Counted from the stretch's first letter, positions 28,237 through 37,583 are shown. The stretch is DNA of 64,000 bases from Sulfuritalea sp. (GCA_030651305.1 JAUSCI010000046.1:1-64000); one strand, 5' to 3'. Numbers and translations are program-made. Notes: a model not told the origin generated them from the letters alone.

Positions 28237-29489
28237 GGCAATACTCCCAGGGCTTGATTCAAACGCGATATTGCTGCGGCGCGGGCAACACGCTGGCGAC
28301 CGAGAAAGGATTCGGCGTCAAAGGCCGCGGCGCGGATGCGCAGCAGCGTCGCCAGATCGGATTCGCCGAGTGAAAATGCTTTTTCGCTCAGACGCAAATT
28401 TTCGGTAGAAAGCTCACGGCGCTCTTGCGCCATAGACAACTGCCGCTCCGCCGAAGCCAGGGCACGCTGGGCGCGCTCGGCTTCGAGCTGGACGCGCGTC
28501 TGGGCACGCAGCATTTCGGCGTCAGCCTGATTGGCCTCGGCCTGTGCCGCAGAAGTTTCACGGCGCACTTGCGCTCCAGAAGAGAGTGGTATCTTCAGCC
28601 GTATGCCCACCGTATTGGCGTAGGGCTCGGCGAAATCACCCCTCTCGCGCACCACGCGCAATGACAGTTCCGGCGCGGCACGCCGCGATTCGTCGACGAC
28701 CGTCACCCTGGCGCGGGCGCTGCGCGCGGCGGCGGCGGCGGCCACCAGCAGGGGATGGGCCTCGGGGATTGCCAGGGTACCGCCCGTGGTTCGTTGCTGC
28801 GTCGGCCCCTCTTCGGTCATGTCCTGCGGTGCGATCGTCCCGGTCAACGTGCGCAAGGTCTGTTCCGCCTGGAGCAGCGTCGCCTCGGTCTCGATCAACT
28901 CGGCACCGGCGGCATGCACTTCGGTCTGCGCCAGATTGGCATCAATGCGGGACAGTTCACCGACCTTGTAGCGGCGCCGCACATCGGCTTCCAGCGCCCG
29001 GGCGGTATCGAGGCGCCGGGCGGCGAGCGCCTTGGCATTGCGCGCCGCAGCCAGGGCCCACCAGGCGTCGCGCAGTTCGCCGGCGAGTTCCGAGCGCAAA
29101 GCAACGCGCTTTGCGCTCGCTTCATCGATGCGGCTTGCCGCCTCGGCCTCGCGTGCCGCCTTCTGTCCCGGCAACCACAAGGGCGTGGCCAGTTCGACTT
29201 CGTATTCCTGCTTGCCCAGATTGCGATTGAGCCGGTCATTGCGGCTGCCGATGCTGACCGAACCGGGTTCCGGGGTCAGGCTGGCAGCGACGTCTTGATT
29301 CGCGCGTGCCTCGGCCTCGCGGGCGTCCAGGGCAACCGCTTGTGGATCCAACCGCCAGACCTGTTCAAGAGCCTGGGCCAGGCCGCCACGCGCGGGCTGA
29401 GCGTCGGCGGCGTAGCCCGACAGGCCGAAAACCAGGCCAGCGGCGCCGATGAGCATCTGCCCTTGCCAGCGAAACGAGGTCATGCCCAT
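28233..29489 (-). CDS. TolC-family outer membrane channel (CzcC-like)
   Basis: 418 residues. Signal peptide IGAAGLVFGLSGYAADAQ, then two outer-membrane-efflux repeats with long Ala/Glu/Arg-rich helices, such as AREAEARANQDVAASLTPEPG and QADAEMLRAQTRVQLEAERAQRALASAERQ. It is the outer membrane exit duct for the second metal RND pump and is only distantly similar to the CusC-like channel in this window. No lipobox cysteine is present. It starts 3 bp after the DUF411 gene stop; two ATGs (29489 and 29483) are possible. Confidence 0.82.
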   Translation of the reverse strand: MGMTSFRWQGQMLIGAAGLVFGLSGYAADAQPARGGLAQALEQVWRLDPQAVALDAREAEARANQDVAASLTPEPGSVSIGSRNDRLNRNLGKQEYEVELATPLWLPGQKAAREAEAASRIDEASAKRVALRSELAGELRDAWWALAAARNAKALAARRLDTARALEADVRRRYKVGELSRIDANLAQTEVHAAGAELIETEATLLQAEQTLRTLTGTIAPQDMTEEGPTQQRTTGGTLAIPEAHPLLVAAAAAARSARARVTVVDESRRAAPELSLRVVRERGDFAEPYANTVGIRLKIPLSSGAQVRRETSAAQAEANQADAEMLRAQTRVQLEAERAQRALASAERQLSMAQERRELSTENLRLSEKAFSLGESDLATLLRIRAAAFDAESFLGRQRVARAAAISRLNQALGVLP

Positions 29490-29492
29490 GGT

Positions 29493-29924
29493 TCAGTGGC
29501 TGACAAAAACGCTGGTTGAGCCATCGCGGGCCACCAGCAGCGTGTCATAGGCCATCTTCGGACCGTCCATTCCGGGCGAACCGGTCACCATCGACGGCAC
29601 CGCGAGCCCCAGCACCTGCGGCTTCTCCTTGAGCAGGCGGCGGATATCCGCCGCCGGGACATGCCCCTCGATCACATAGCCGCCGACTTTCGCGGTATGG
29701 CAGGAAGTCAGGCGGTCGGGCATGCCGAGTTTCCTGCGTTCCGCGGCCACATCGCTGACATCGTGGGATGTAACCTCGAATCCGTACTGGCGCATGTGGC
29801 CGACCCAGCCACTGCAGCAGCCGCAACTGGCGCTCTTGAAAACTTCGACGCGAGGTGTGCCCCGGGCGATTGCCACGGTGGCCGAGAGCAGGACAAAAGC
29901 AAGAACGATACGGATTGGCTTCAT
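29493..29924 (-). CDS. DUF411 periplasmic metal-binding protein
   Basis: 143 residues with a signal peptide (IVLAFVLLSATVAIARGTP) and the DUF411 domain. The domain is marked by VFKSASCGCCSGWVGHMRQYGFEV, SCHTAKVGGYVIEGHVPA and a final region GLAVPSMVTGSPGMD. The CGCC and the SCHT and PxxMxxGxPGM elements are typical, and the family is common in copper and silver resistance loci. It is first in the minus-strand operon and shares its promoter region with cusR, so it is probably induced with it. Confidence 0.85.
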   Translation of the reverse strand: MKPIRIVLAFVLLSATVAIARGTPRVEVFKSASCGCCSGWVGHMRQYGFEVTSHDVSDVAAERRKLGMPDRLTSCHTAKVGGYVIEGHVPAADIRRLLKEKPQVLGLAVPSMVTGSPGMDGPKMAYDTLLVARDGSTSVFVSH

Positions 29925-29994
29925 GGCGGAACTTCCTCTGTCAAGTGCTTATGAGCATTCTGCAAACGGCTTCCCCACCGGAAGCTGACGGCCC

Positions 29995-30012
29995 GATTAC
30001 ATTTCTGTAATC
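29995..30012. promoter_or_regulatory. Perfect CusR/CopR-type palindrome in the divergent promoter
   Basis: GATTACA-TTTC-TGTAATC is a perfect 7-bp inverted repeat with a 4-bp spacer. It sits in the 148 bp between the DUF411-RND operon (minus) and cusRS (plus). Its position suits a response-regulator dimer controlling both directions. Copies with weaker symmetry occur at 17007 and 32187. Confidence 0.65.
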
Positions 30013-30072
30013 TTTGCGGAGCAACGAATCCGCAAGCGCACAATCGCAACATCGGCATGAGCGGGAAATGCA

Positions 30073-30753
30073 ATGAAAATTCTGGTGGTTGAAGACGAAC
30101 CGAAAACCGGCGACTACCTCAGGCAGGGGATGGTCGAGGCAGGATTCGTCGTCGACCTGGCGAGGGACGGAGTGGATGGTCTGCATCTGGGGCAGACCGG
30201 CGACTACGACCTGGCGATTCTCGATGTGATGCTGCCGAAACTGGATGGCTGGCAGGTGCTGGCCGGACTGCGCCGCGCCGGACGCGAGATGCCGGTGCTG
30301 TTCCTTACCGCCCGCGACCAGGTCGAGGATCGCGTCAAGGGTCTGGAACTCGGCGCCGACGATTACCTGGTCAAGCCCTTCGCCTTCGCCGAACTGCTGG
30401 CCCGCGTGCGCACACTGCTGCGACGCGGCAGTCGCAGCCAGGAGTCGCAGCAGATGCGCGCGGCGGACCTGGAACTGGATTTGCTGCGGCGGCGCGCCTC
30501 GCGCGGCGGCCGCCACATCGACCTCACCGCCAAGGAGTTCGCGCTGCTGGAACTCCTGCTGCGCCGCCAGGGCGAAGTACTGCCGCGGTCCTTGATCGCC
30601 TCTCAGGTGTGGGACATGAACTTCGACAGCGATACCAATGTCATCGAGGTGGCGATGCGCCGGCTGCGCGCCAAGATCGACGACGGCTTCGAACCGAAAC
30701 TCATCCGCACCGTGCGCGGCATGGGCTATGTTCTGGAGGACGATGCGGGATGA
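30073..30753 (+). CDS. cusR: Heavy-metal response regulator (CusR/CopR family)
   Basis: 226-residue OmpR-type regulator. The receiver domain carries the acidic pair ED near residues 7-8, phospho-acceptor Asp51 in [13 protein letters not shown], and Lys in [11 protein letters not shown]. The C-terminal winged helix ends with [37 protein letters not shown]. It activates metal efflux genes when phosphorylated by the kinase encoded next. The stop overlaps the kinase start by 4 bp. A perfect palindrome lies 61 bp upstream. Confidence 0.92.
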   Translation: MKILVVEDEPKTGDYLRQGMVEAGFVVDLARDGVDGLHLGQTGDYDLAILDVMLPKLDGWQVLAGLRRAGREMPVLFLTARDQVEDRVKGLELGADDYLVKPFAFAELLARVRTLLRRGSRSQESQQMRAADLELDLLRRRASRGGRHIDLTAKEFALLELLLRRQGEVLPRSLIASQVWDMNFDSDTNVIEVAMRRLRAKIDDGFEPKLIRTVRGMGYVLEDDAG

Positions 30754-32147
30754 GTCACCGCGGACAGTCGATTACCCTGCGCCTGACCCTGCTGTTCGCC
30801 GCCGTGTCGACGACGGTGCTGCTGGCGCTGGGTTTTCTGATAGGCAATGCCGTCGAACAGCACTTCGTCGAACAGGACATGGAGCTGATGACCGGCAAGC
30901 TGCACCTGGTGGGTCACCTGCTGGAAAAGATGCAAACGACCGCCGAATTCGACGCACTGCCGGCACAGCTCGGCGATTCGCTGATCGGCCATCACGGTCT
31001 CGCCATGCTGGTGCGCGGCCCCGGCGACCGAACGCTGTTCGCCACTGCCGATGCGGTGTTTCCACCCGTCCTGCTGGCGCGTGGCACGATCCGCAATCCG
31101 CCGCGGGTACAGGTTTGGCAACAGGACGGGACGCAAGGATCGCAACCTTGGCGGGGCATCGCCTCACTCCTGCCCACGGGTGTCGCCGATCTGCCGCCGC
31201 TGCTGGTCGCGGTCGCGGTCGATATCACCCACCATGAACACTTCATGACTTCGTTCAGGCGCACGCTGTGGCTGTTCGTCACCATTGCCGCTGCCTTGGC
31301 CGGACTGCTCGGATGGGCGGCGGTACGGCGCGGACTGGCCCCCCTGCAAGCCATCCGCCAGGGTGCGGCGGGCGTCACGGCGAGCCGGCTCGACTATCGT
31401 CTGGCGCTCGATTCGGTTCCGGTCGAATTGGCCGAACTCGCGGAAACCCTGAACGACATGCTGGCCCGCCTCGAAGATTCTTTCCAGCGGCTGAAGGATT
31501 TTTCTTCGGACCTGGCCCACGAACTGCGCACGCCGATCAGCAACTTGATGACGGAAACGCAGGTGGCGCTGACCAGGACGCGCAGCGTCGACGAGTACCG
31601 CGAGGTGCTGGCCTCCAACACGGAAGAATACGAACGCCTGGCGCGCATGATCGGCGACATGCTGTTCCTGGCGCAAGCCGACAACGGCCTGATCGTGCCC
31701 AATCGCGAACCAGTCGATCTGGCGGCGCAAGTGCGCGAACTGTTCGATTTCTTCGATGCGCTGGCTGAAGAAAAGGCGCTGCATCTTTCACTGGAGGGCG
31801 CCGGGCAGGTCTCGGGCGACAAGCTGATGCTGCGCCGGGCGCTGGCCAACCTGCTGTCCAACGCCATCCGCCACGCGCCAACGGGTGGCAGCGTCCGGGT
31901 CCGCATCGAGACGGCAGGCAACGGCGCGAACGTGACGATCGAAAATACCGGCGAGCCGATCCCGCAGGAACATCTGTCACGCATATTCGACCGCTTCTAC
32001 CGCGCCGACCCGTCGCGACACAGAAGCACCGAAGGCGCCGGGCTGGGCCTGGCCATCACCCGTTCCATCATCCGCACCCACGGCGGAGAAATTTCTGTTC
32101 GCTCCGGGGTCGATGGCGTCTGCTTCGAAGTCCGGCTCGCCTGCTGA
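30750..32147 (+). CDS. cusS: Heavy-metal sensor histidine kinase (CusS/CopS family)
   Basis: 465 residues. TM1 ([21 protein letters not shown]), a periplasmic sensor of about 130 residues, TM2 ([20 protein letters not shown]), HAMP, then the kinase: H-box [17 protein letters not shown]-box [13 protein letters not shown], and G-boxes ENTGEPIP and GAGLGLAI. It senses periplasmic Cu(I)/Ag(I) and phosphorylates CusR. The start overlaps cusR by ATGA, and the long in-frame extension upstream is an overlap artefact. The periplasmic domain has few His or Met pairs, so metal specificity cannot be read from it. Confidence 0.9.
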   Translation: MSHRGQSITLRLTLLFAAVSTTVLLALGFLIGNAVEQHFVEQDMELMTGKLHLVGHLLEKMQTTAEFDALPAQLGDSLIGHHGLAMLVRGPGDRTLFATADAVFPPVLLARGTIRNPPRVQVWQQDGTQGSQPWRGIASLLPTGVADLPPLLVAVAVDITHHEHFMTSFRRTLWLFVTIAAALAGLLGWAAVRRGLAPLQAIRQGAAGVTASRLDYRLALDSVPVELAELAETLNDMLARLEDSFQRLKDFSSDLAHELRTPISNLMTETQVALTRTRSVDEYREVLASNTEEYERLARMIGDMLFLAQADNGLIVPNREPVDLAAQVRELFDFFDALAEEKALHLSLEGAGQVSGDKLMLRRALANLLSNAIRHAPTGGSVRVRIETAGNGANVTIENTGEPIPQEHLSRIFDRFYRADPSRHRSTEGAGLGLAITRSIIRTHGGEISVRSGVDGVCFEVRLAC

Positions 32148-32186
32148 TTCCGCCGGCGCGGTCAGCAATAATCGTCACGCAAAGCC

Positions 32187-32199
32187 TTACAAAATGTAA
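32187..32199. repeat. TTACA-AAA-TGTAA inverted repeat downstream of cusS
   Basis: A 5-bp perfect inverted repeat with a 3-bp spacer, similar to the cusR palindrome but one base shorter. It lies 40 bp after cusS and after the end of a minus-strand small gene, so it has no obvious promoter to control. Confidence 0.35.
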
Positions 32200-32290
32200 T
32201 CCACGAGTCATGTTGTCGACGGCAAGCAAGCCTGCCCCGGCACAAGTTGCGCTGTAACTCCCGTTTACCGCCGGCCCACGCCTGGGGCGA

Positions 32291-32542
32291 CTAGATGCCG
32301 TATTTGCGATACAGGCTGATCCGTTTCTGGTCAAGACAGAATTCGCCGTAGGAAAATCTGCGAGCCATCGGGCAGTCGAGTTGCATGGGCATGCTGACGA
32401 ATATCGAGCTCTCGCGTCCCCCCGTATCCAGTTCAACCGCACACAACGGAGCCGCCAGGATTTCGCCCGGCGTGCGCGGACAGGAACAGGCGTCGATCGC
32501 GATTTCCTCCTCGCTCATCTGATGCTTCCGGGCATATTCCAT
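32291..32542 (-). CDS. Hypothetical protein
   Basis: 83 residues with four cysteines (CSCPRTP, APLCAVEL, QLDCPM, EFCLD) and no signal peptide or TM helix. I do not recognise it. The start ATG at 32542 is 2 bp after the stop of the upstream winged-helix gene, with no ribosome binding site of its own, which suggests translational coupling. The pair sits in DNA that is visibly more AT-rich than its neighbours. Confidence 0.45.
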   Translation of the reverse strand: MEYARKHQMSEEEIAIDACSCPRTPGEILAAPLCAVELDTGGRESSIFVSMPMQLDCPMARRFSYGEFCLDQKRISLYRKYGI

Positions 32543-32544
32543 GA

Positions 32545-32859
32545 CTATCGAATAGACTGCGCCATGTACTGCTTGTAGGCGGCCAAGGTTCTGGCGGTCA
32601 ATGAATACGCGACGCGCCTGCCATCGACACGCTGGGTCGCCTTTCTTATTGTTCGATTCCGCAAGAACTTCTTCAGCCTTCTTTGCACCGTCGAGGGTGG
32701 CGCCAGCTTAAGCAAACCCAACTGCTTGAATCCGAGCGGGCATCGCGCTTCGTCGGCAGCTCCTATCGCTATCAGAATGTCGTTATCGACGAACGACGTG
32801 ACAAACGGCAAGAGCTTGGCGCGGGCAATCGAGAGGGTTCGCAATCTTTCGAAAGACAT
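32545..32859 (-). CDS. Small winged-helix-like putative regulator
   Basis: 104 residues. The central part fits a winged helix: DILIAIGAADEARCPLGFKQLGLLKLAPPSTVQRRLKKFLRNRTI, then the basic wing KATQRVDGRRVAYSLT, followed by a C-terminal helix. The arrangement resembles MarR-like or transcriptional-regulator mini-domains but I cannot name a family. It is followed closely by the 83-residue gene. Codon use and AT content differ from the flanking operons, which hints at acquisition by transfer. Confidence 0.5.
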   Translation of the reverse strand: MSFERLRTLSIARAKLLPFVTSFVDNDILIAIGAADEARCPLGFKQLGLLKLAPPSTVQRRLKKFLRNRTIRKATQRVDGRRVAYSLTARTLAAYKQYMAQSIR

Positions 32860-33031
32860 ACTTTCTTGGTGAGGTATTTATTCGTGTGGACTTTCTTCTC
32901 CTGCCAAAGATAGTACTGCCCGGAAGCACCCCCGCAAGAACAATTTGCATTCAGATTGAACACTATCGAATGCCATTCGTATTTTGGTCAGAAGACAAAT
33001 TACAGCCCGCCTTCGCGATCCCCAACACCGG

Positions 33032-35083
33032 TCATTCGTCCTCGTCCTTGAGCTGGAAGTTTGCCGCCAGCTTCTGCTGCACTTGCGGAGGCACTTGCGC
33101 ATAGTGCGCAAACTCGATGTTGTAGGCGCCCTGGCCGGCGGTCATCGACTTCAGTCGCGAAGCGTAGTCCGTGATCTCGGCCAGCGGGACTTCGCCGGTG
33201 ATCGACGCCGTGCCGCCGGAACGCGGATTGGTACCGGTAATGTGGCCGCGCCGGCTCGACAGATCGCCGGTGAGGTCGCCGATCGCCGCCTCGGGTGCGA
33301 CGATTTCGATGCCGACGATGGGCTCCAGCACAATGGCCGATGCAGCGCGGATGGCTTCCACCGTAGCCTTGCGGCCGGCGCTGAAAAAAGCCACGTCCTT
33401 GCCGTCCACCGCATGGGTCTTGCCGTCATAGACGATGACCCGGAGGTCCTCCACCGGATGTCCGGCCACCACCCCATCGGTCAGCGCCTGGCGCACGCCT
33501 TTTTCCACTGCCGCCATGAATACCCCCGGGATCACGCCGCCCTTGACGATATCCACGAACTCGAAACCGCCACCGCGCGGTAGCGGCTCGATCTTCAGAT
33601 ACACCTCGCCGAACTGTCCGGCACCGCCCGACTGTTTCTTGTGCCGGCAATGGCCCTCGGCGCCGACGGTGATGGTCTCGCGATAAGGAATCAGCGGCAG
33701 CCGGGTGTCCAGTTCGAGCTTGTACTGGGTCGCCATTTTTTCCAGCTTGTAGCGCAGGTGCATTTCGCCCAGGCCGCGGATGACCGTCTCGTGCGTGGTC
33801 GGATGGCGCTCGACCTCGAAGCAGGGATCTTCCAGTTCCAGCTTGTGCAGGATGTCGAACAAACGCTGCTCGTCGACCTTGCGCCTGGTTTCGACGGCGA
33901 GACCCTGCATCGGCCGGGGAAATTCCAGCGGCCGCAGATGGATGTTGTCTTCGTCATGCGAGTCATGCAGCACCGCGTCGAAATCGATCTCCTCGACTTT
34001 GGCCACGGCGCCGATATCCCCCGGCATCAGCTCATCGACTTCAATGTATTCCTTGCCCTGCAACTGGTACAGATGGGCTACCTTGAATGGCTTCCTGCCG
34101 TCGCCGACAAACAACTGGGCGTCCTTTTTCACGGTGCCCTGATGCACGCGAAACACGCAAACCCTGCCCATGTAAGGATCGACGATGACCTTGAAGACGT
34201 GGGCAAGCACATGCAGCGCCGGATCGGGCTGGGCATCGAAGGCAACACCCGCCTGCACCGATTCGCCGCGGTAGAAAGGCGGCGCATTGCCCTCGGTGGG
34301 ATTCGGCGCCAGCGAGGCCAGGACATGCAGCAGTTCCGCAATGCCGGCGCCGGTGCGGGCCGAGGCAAACAGGATGGGCACCAGATGGCCAGAGCGCAAA
34401 GCCTTCTCGAACGGCGCATGCAGTTCCGTCGCGTCGGGATCCTTGCCTTCCTCCAGATAGCGGGCGAGCAGTGATTCGTCTTCCTCCACCAACTGGTCGA
34501 TCAGCTCGCGATGGGCGTGGGCGATCGAATCGAAGTCAGCATCGCCGGCAGCGTGCTCGAGCACTTCGACCACTTCCCGGCGATCATGCGCCGGCAGGTC
34601 GAGCAGCAGGCATTCCGTGCCGAAGCGCTCGCGGATTTCGCCCACCAGTCCCGGCAGATCGACGTTCTCGGGGTCGATCTTGTTGATCAGGATCATCCGC
34701 GCCAGGCCCCGTGCCTGGGCCGCGTGCATCATGCGTTCGGTGGCCAGTTCGATGCCGGTCTGGGCGTTGATCACCACCACGGCGGTATCGACGCCCGCCA
34801 GTGCGGCGGTGGCCTGGCCCGAAAAATCCGGGTAGCCCGGGGTGTCGATGAGATGAACGTGCACCCCTTCCCAGGCGAAATTGACCAGCGCCGAATTCAG
34901 TGAATGGCCGGCCGCCTTTTCCTGCGCGTCGAAATCGCAAACGGTGCTGCCCTTCTCGACACTGCCTTTTGCGGTTATCGCGCCGGACTTGAACAGCAGG
35001 GCTTCGGCCAGCGTGGTCTTGCCGGCTCCGCCGTGGCCAACGAGCGCAACAGCGCGGATTGCTTCAGTAGTGTATTTCGCCAT
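33032..35083 (-). CDS. Elongation factor G paralogue (EF-G-like GTPase)
   Basis: 683 residues with EF-G domain architecture. G1 is GHGGAGKTT (residues about 14-22), G3 DTPG and G4 NKID; the later domains end with GQGAYNIEFAHYAQVPP. In place of the RGITI switch-I signature of canonical EF-G it has KAAGHSLNSA, as in the EF-G-like paralogues often called EF-G2. It probably does not replace FusA in bulk translation. The start is the ATG at 35083 (MAKYTTEAIRAVALVG). Its neighbours give no clue to its role. Confidence 0.85.
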   Translation of the reverse strand: MAKYTTEAIRAVALVGHGGAGKTTLAEALLFKSGAITAKGSVEKGSTVCDFDAQEKAAGHSLNSALVNFAWEGVHVHLIDTPGYPDFSGQATAALAGVDTAVVVINAQTGIELATERMMHAAQARGLARMILINKIDPENVDLPGLVGEIRERFGTECLLLDLPAHDRREVVEVLEHAAGDADFDSIAHAHRELIDQLVEEDESLLARYLEEGKDPDATELHAPFEKALRSGHLVPILFASARTGAGIAELLHVLASLAPNPTEGNAPPFYRGESVQAGVAFDAQPDPALHVLAHVFKVIVDPYMGRVCVFRVHQGTVKKDAQLFVGDGRKPFKVAHLYQLQGKEYIEVDELMPGDIGAVAKVEEIDFDAVLHDSHDEDNIHLRPLEFPRPMQGLAVETRRKVDEQRLFDILHKLELEDPCFEVERHPTTHETVIRGLGEMHLRYKLEKMATQYKLELDTRLPLIPYRETITVGAEGHCRHKKQSGGAGQFGEVYLKIEPLPRGGGFEFVDIVKGGVIPGVFMAAVEKGVRQALTDGVVAGHPVEDLRVIVYDGKTHAVDGKDVAFFSAGRKATVEAIRAASAIVLEPIVGIEIVAPEAAIGDLTGDLSSRRGHITGTNPRSGGTASITGEVPLAEITDYASRLKSMTAGQGAYNIEFAHYAQVPPQVQQKLAANFQLKDEDE

Positions 35084-35158
35084 GATGCGAACTCCCCTAT
35101 ATCGTTTGTCTTGCGTCAAATTTTACCCGCAAGTCCCCGCCAGGGAGACCTCGAATGC

Positions 35159-37057
35159 TCATTCCAGTGCCCGGGCGATGAAGTGGCGCGGCACCTGCGT
35201 CCGCGGCACACGGCCGGCAAACCAGCCGCGCACGTCCTGATCCAGGCCAAGTCCATGCATGTAGTTGTAGAGCGCCTTGTTCAGTGCGATGCCGAGTACC
35301 CCATGATCGACGCCGGTCGGATCGACGAAACCGACATCGTTCTTCGCAAACGAGGTCGCCGGCAAAGCGTTCAGCGTGATGCCGTAGCGTTGCGGATGCT
35401 GGCCGACCGGGGAATGCACGGTGCAGGCGAAGCGGTGGAAAAATCCCGATTGGATGCAACCCGCGGCGAACAGCTGGCGCACGTATTCGAGCGCGTCGAC
35501 GGTGTCCTGCACGGTCTGCGTCGGGAAGCCGTACATCAGGTAGGCGTGCACCATAATGCCGGCCTCGCTGAAGGCATGCGTCACGCGCGCCACCTGTTCG
35601 ACCGAGACGCCCTTCTGCATCAGCGTGAGCAGGCGGTCAGACGCCACTTCGAGCCCGCCGGAGACGGCGATGCAACCGCTGTCGGCAAGCTCGGCGCACA
35701 GCTCCGGGGTGAAGGATTTCTCGAAACGGATATTGCCCCACCACGAAATCGCGCGCTTGCGCCTCCGCAGTTCCACGGCAAACGCCTTGAGCGCCTTGGG
35801 CGGCGCCGCCTCGTCGACGAAATGGAAGCCGGTCTGTCCGGTTTCGGCGATGACGGCCTCGATGCGGTCGACCAGGGTTGTCGCGGCGACCGCGTCATAG
35901 CGCGAAATGTAGTCCAGCGAGACATCGCAAAAGCTGCACTTCTTCCAGTAGCAGCCGTGCGCCACGGTCAGCTTGTTCCAGCGCCCGTCGGACCACAACC
36001 GATGCATGGGATTGAGCATGTCGAGGATCGACAGGTAGCGGTCGAGCGGCAGGCCGTCCCAAGTGGGAGTGCCCGCTTCGGCGAAGGGAATGTCCGGCTG
36101 GGCGGCATCGATATAGCGCACGCCGGCGGCTGTACGAACGTAAGTGCGCACCAACTGGTCCTGCGGCCGTTCGCCATTGAGGTGTTCGAGCAGAACCAGC
36201 AGCGGACGCTCGCCGTCGTCCAGCGTGACGTAGTCGAAATAGTCGAACACGCGCGGTTCTGTAAGCTCGCGCAATTCGGTATTGACGAAGCCGCCGCCCA
36301 GCACGGTGACGATAGCGGGGTCGTGCAGCTTGATCGCCTGCGCGATGCGAAACGCGCCGTACACATTGCCGGGAAAGGGCGCCGACACCAGCACCACGCG
36401 TGGCGCATGCCGCTCCAGTGTCGCCAGCGTCAGTTCGCGCAGCGTGCGATCGACCAGGTTGAGCGGCGCTGCCAGCGCCCTGGCCAGCGGGTCGAAGCTG
36501 GCCTGGCTCTGCGCCAGGGACTCCGCATAGCGGACGAACTCGAAGCGCGGATCGACTGCCTCGCGCAGCACGTCGGCAACATCGTTGAGGTAGAGCGTGG
36601 CAAAGTGCCGCGCCCGGTCCTGCACTCCGAGCGCGCCAAAGGCCCAGGCCAGCGGATCGCCACCCGCCGGATCGATATAGGCATCGAGCGGCACGAAGCG
36701 CGGCCCTTCGGGCAGGAAGTGGCGGCCGCCGATGCGATGCCCGATGGACGGATCGCGCCCCTGCAGGAAGGCCACCACCACCTCGATCGTGGCGAGATAG
36801 CGGGCGAAATCCCCGTCGAAGGCCTGTACCAGCGGCGTCCGTTGCCGCGCTGGCAAAGCCGCGATGCACTCGCGGATGGCCAGCAGCCCGTCGTGCGAAA
36901 ACAGGCGCAGCACCAGGGCCAGGGCGAGATCCTCCTGCACCGCGGCGACGCCGCGCGAACGCAGGAAACCGGTCAGGTAAGCCGTCGACGGATAGGGAGT
37001 GTTGAGCTGCGTCATCGGCGGGATCACAGACATGACGCGCATGGGCTTGGCGGTCAT
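35159..37057 (-). CDS. B12-binding-domain radical SAM protein
   Basis: 632 residues. The N-terminal half contains a cobalamin-binding-like Rossmann segment (VVLVSAPFPGNVYGAFRIAQAI...VTVLGGGFVN). The radical SAM barrel follows, with cluster motif GCYWKKCSFC near residues 380-390, spaced CX4CX2C instead of the usual CX3CX2C. FHFVDEAAPP and GLEVASDRLL are later barrel motifs. Such enzymes methylate or rearrange unreactive carbons, and the substrate here is unknown. The ATG at 37057 lies 1 bp after the stop of an SRAP remnant. The EF-G paralogue follows after 75 bp. Confidence 0.83.
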   Translation of the reverse strand: MTAKPMRVMSVIPPMTQLNTPYPSTAYLTGFLRSRGVAAVQEDLALALVLRLFSHDGLLAIRECIAALPARQRTPLVQAFDGDFARYLATIEVVVAFLQGRDPSIGHRIGGRHFLPEGPRFVPLDAYIDPAGGDPLAWAFGALGVQDRARHFATLYLNDVADVLREAVDPRFEFVRYAESLAQSQASFDPLARALAAPLNLVDRTLRELTLATLERHAPRVVLVSAPFPGNVYGAFRIAQAIKLHDPAIVTVLGGGFVNTELRELTEPRVFDYFDYVTLDDGERPLLVLLEHLNGERPQDQLVRTYVRTAAGVRYIDAAQPDIPFAEAGTPTWDGLPLDRYLSILDMLNPMHRLWSDGRWNKLTVAHGCYWKKCSFCDVSLDYISRYDAVAATTLVDRIEAVIAETGQTGFHFVDEAAPPKALKAFAVELRRRKRAISWWGNIRFEKSFTPELCAELADSGCIAVSGGLEVASDRLLTLMQKGVSVEQVARVTHAFSEAGIMVHAYLMYGFPTQTVQDTVDALEYVRQLFAAGCIQSGFFHRFACTVHSPVGQHPQRYGITLNALPATSFAKNDVGFVDPTGVDHGVLGIALNKALYNYMHGLGLDQDVRGWFAGRVPRTQVPRHFIARALE

Positions 37058-37058
37058 C

Positions 37059-37190
37059 TCAAACCCGCTCCAGCAGATCCGGCCCTTCGTTCCTCGCGCT
37101 GCCGACCCGAGCCCGGGCAGCACGATCAGGCAGGTCGAGGTATTTCCTGAGCCGGGAATGGGGGCCGTAGAGCGCGTAGCGTCCGCACAT
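37059..37190 (-). pseudogene. SRAP (YedK/HMCES-like) gene remnant with internal deletion
   Basis: A 43-codon ORF begins MCGRYALYGP, the hallmark N-terminus of SOS-response-associated peptidases with catalytic Cys2. After about 22 residues it jumps to ARVGSARNEGPDLLERV, which resembles the C-terminal end of the same family (RVxxxRNxxPxLIEP). About 170-190 central residues, including the remaining active-site residues, are missing, while the frame is kept. The stop TGA is followed after one base by the ATG of the radical SAM gene, so it may now act as a short upstream ORF. Confidence 0.7.
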
Positions 37191-37421
37191 GACGAGGGCA
37201 GAGTCGAATGAAAACGGAAGGGTAACCGAAATCCGAACCTTGCCCACTGACGCTTTCGACCCTAAGCAGTCCGTCGCATCTTGACGCGCTGCCGGTTGAA
37301 TCCGCACATCGCGCTCTTCGCGCTCGGCCACGACTGGCCATACAAAGTCTTACAAATCTTCACATGACATAGCGCGGTCAAGAGAGTCGAATGAACATCG
37401 ATCAACGAAGAAAGGACTGCC

Positions 37422-37583
37422 ATGACTCGCATCATCACAGTGATATTCATCACCGCCCTGCTCGGCGGTTGCATGGTCGTCCCTTTGGACTATGGCTATA
37501 GGGGCAGCGGTTACCAGCGATGGGACAATCACCATAATCGTGGCGACCATTCGCGGAACTCGCGTTACCAGGATCGTCGCTAG
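37422..37583 (+). CDS. Small lipoprotein
   Basis: 53 residues, preceded by AAAGGA 6 bp from the ATG. The signal sequence MTRIITVIFITALLGGC ends in a clear lipobox (LLGGC, Cys17). The mature part is short, polar and rich in Tyr, Arg, His and Asn (DYGYRGSGYQRWDNHHNRGDH). I recognise no family, though small Gly/Tyr/His lipoproteins of this type are common in envelope regions. About 65 bp upstream lies TCTTACAAATC, a loose half-site like the CusR box. Confidence 0.6.
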   Translation: MTRIITVIFITALLGGCMVVPLDYGYRGSGYQRWDNHHNRGDHSRNSRYQDRR

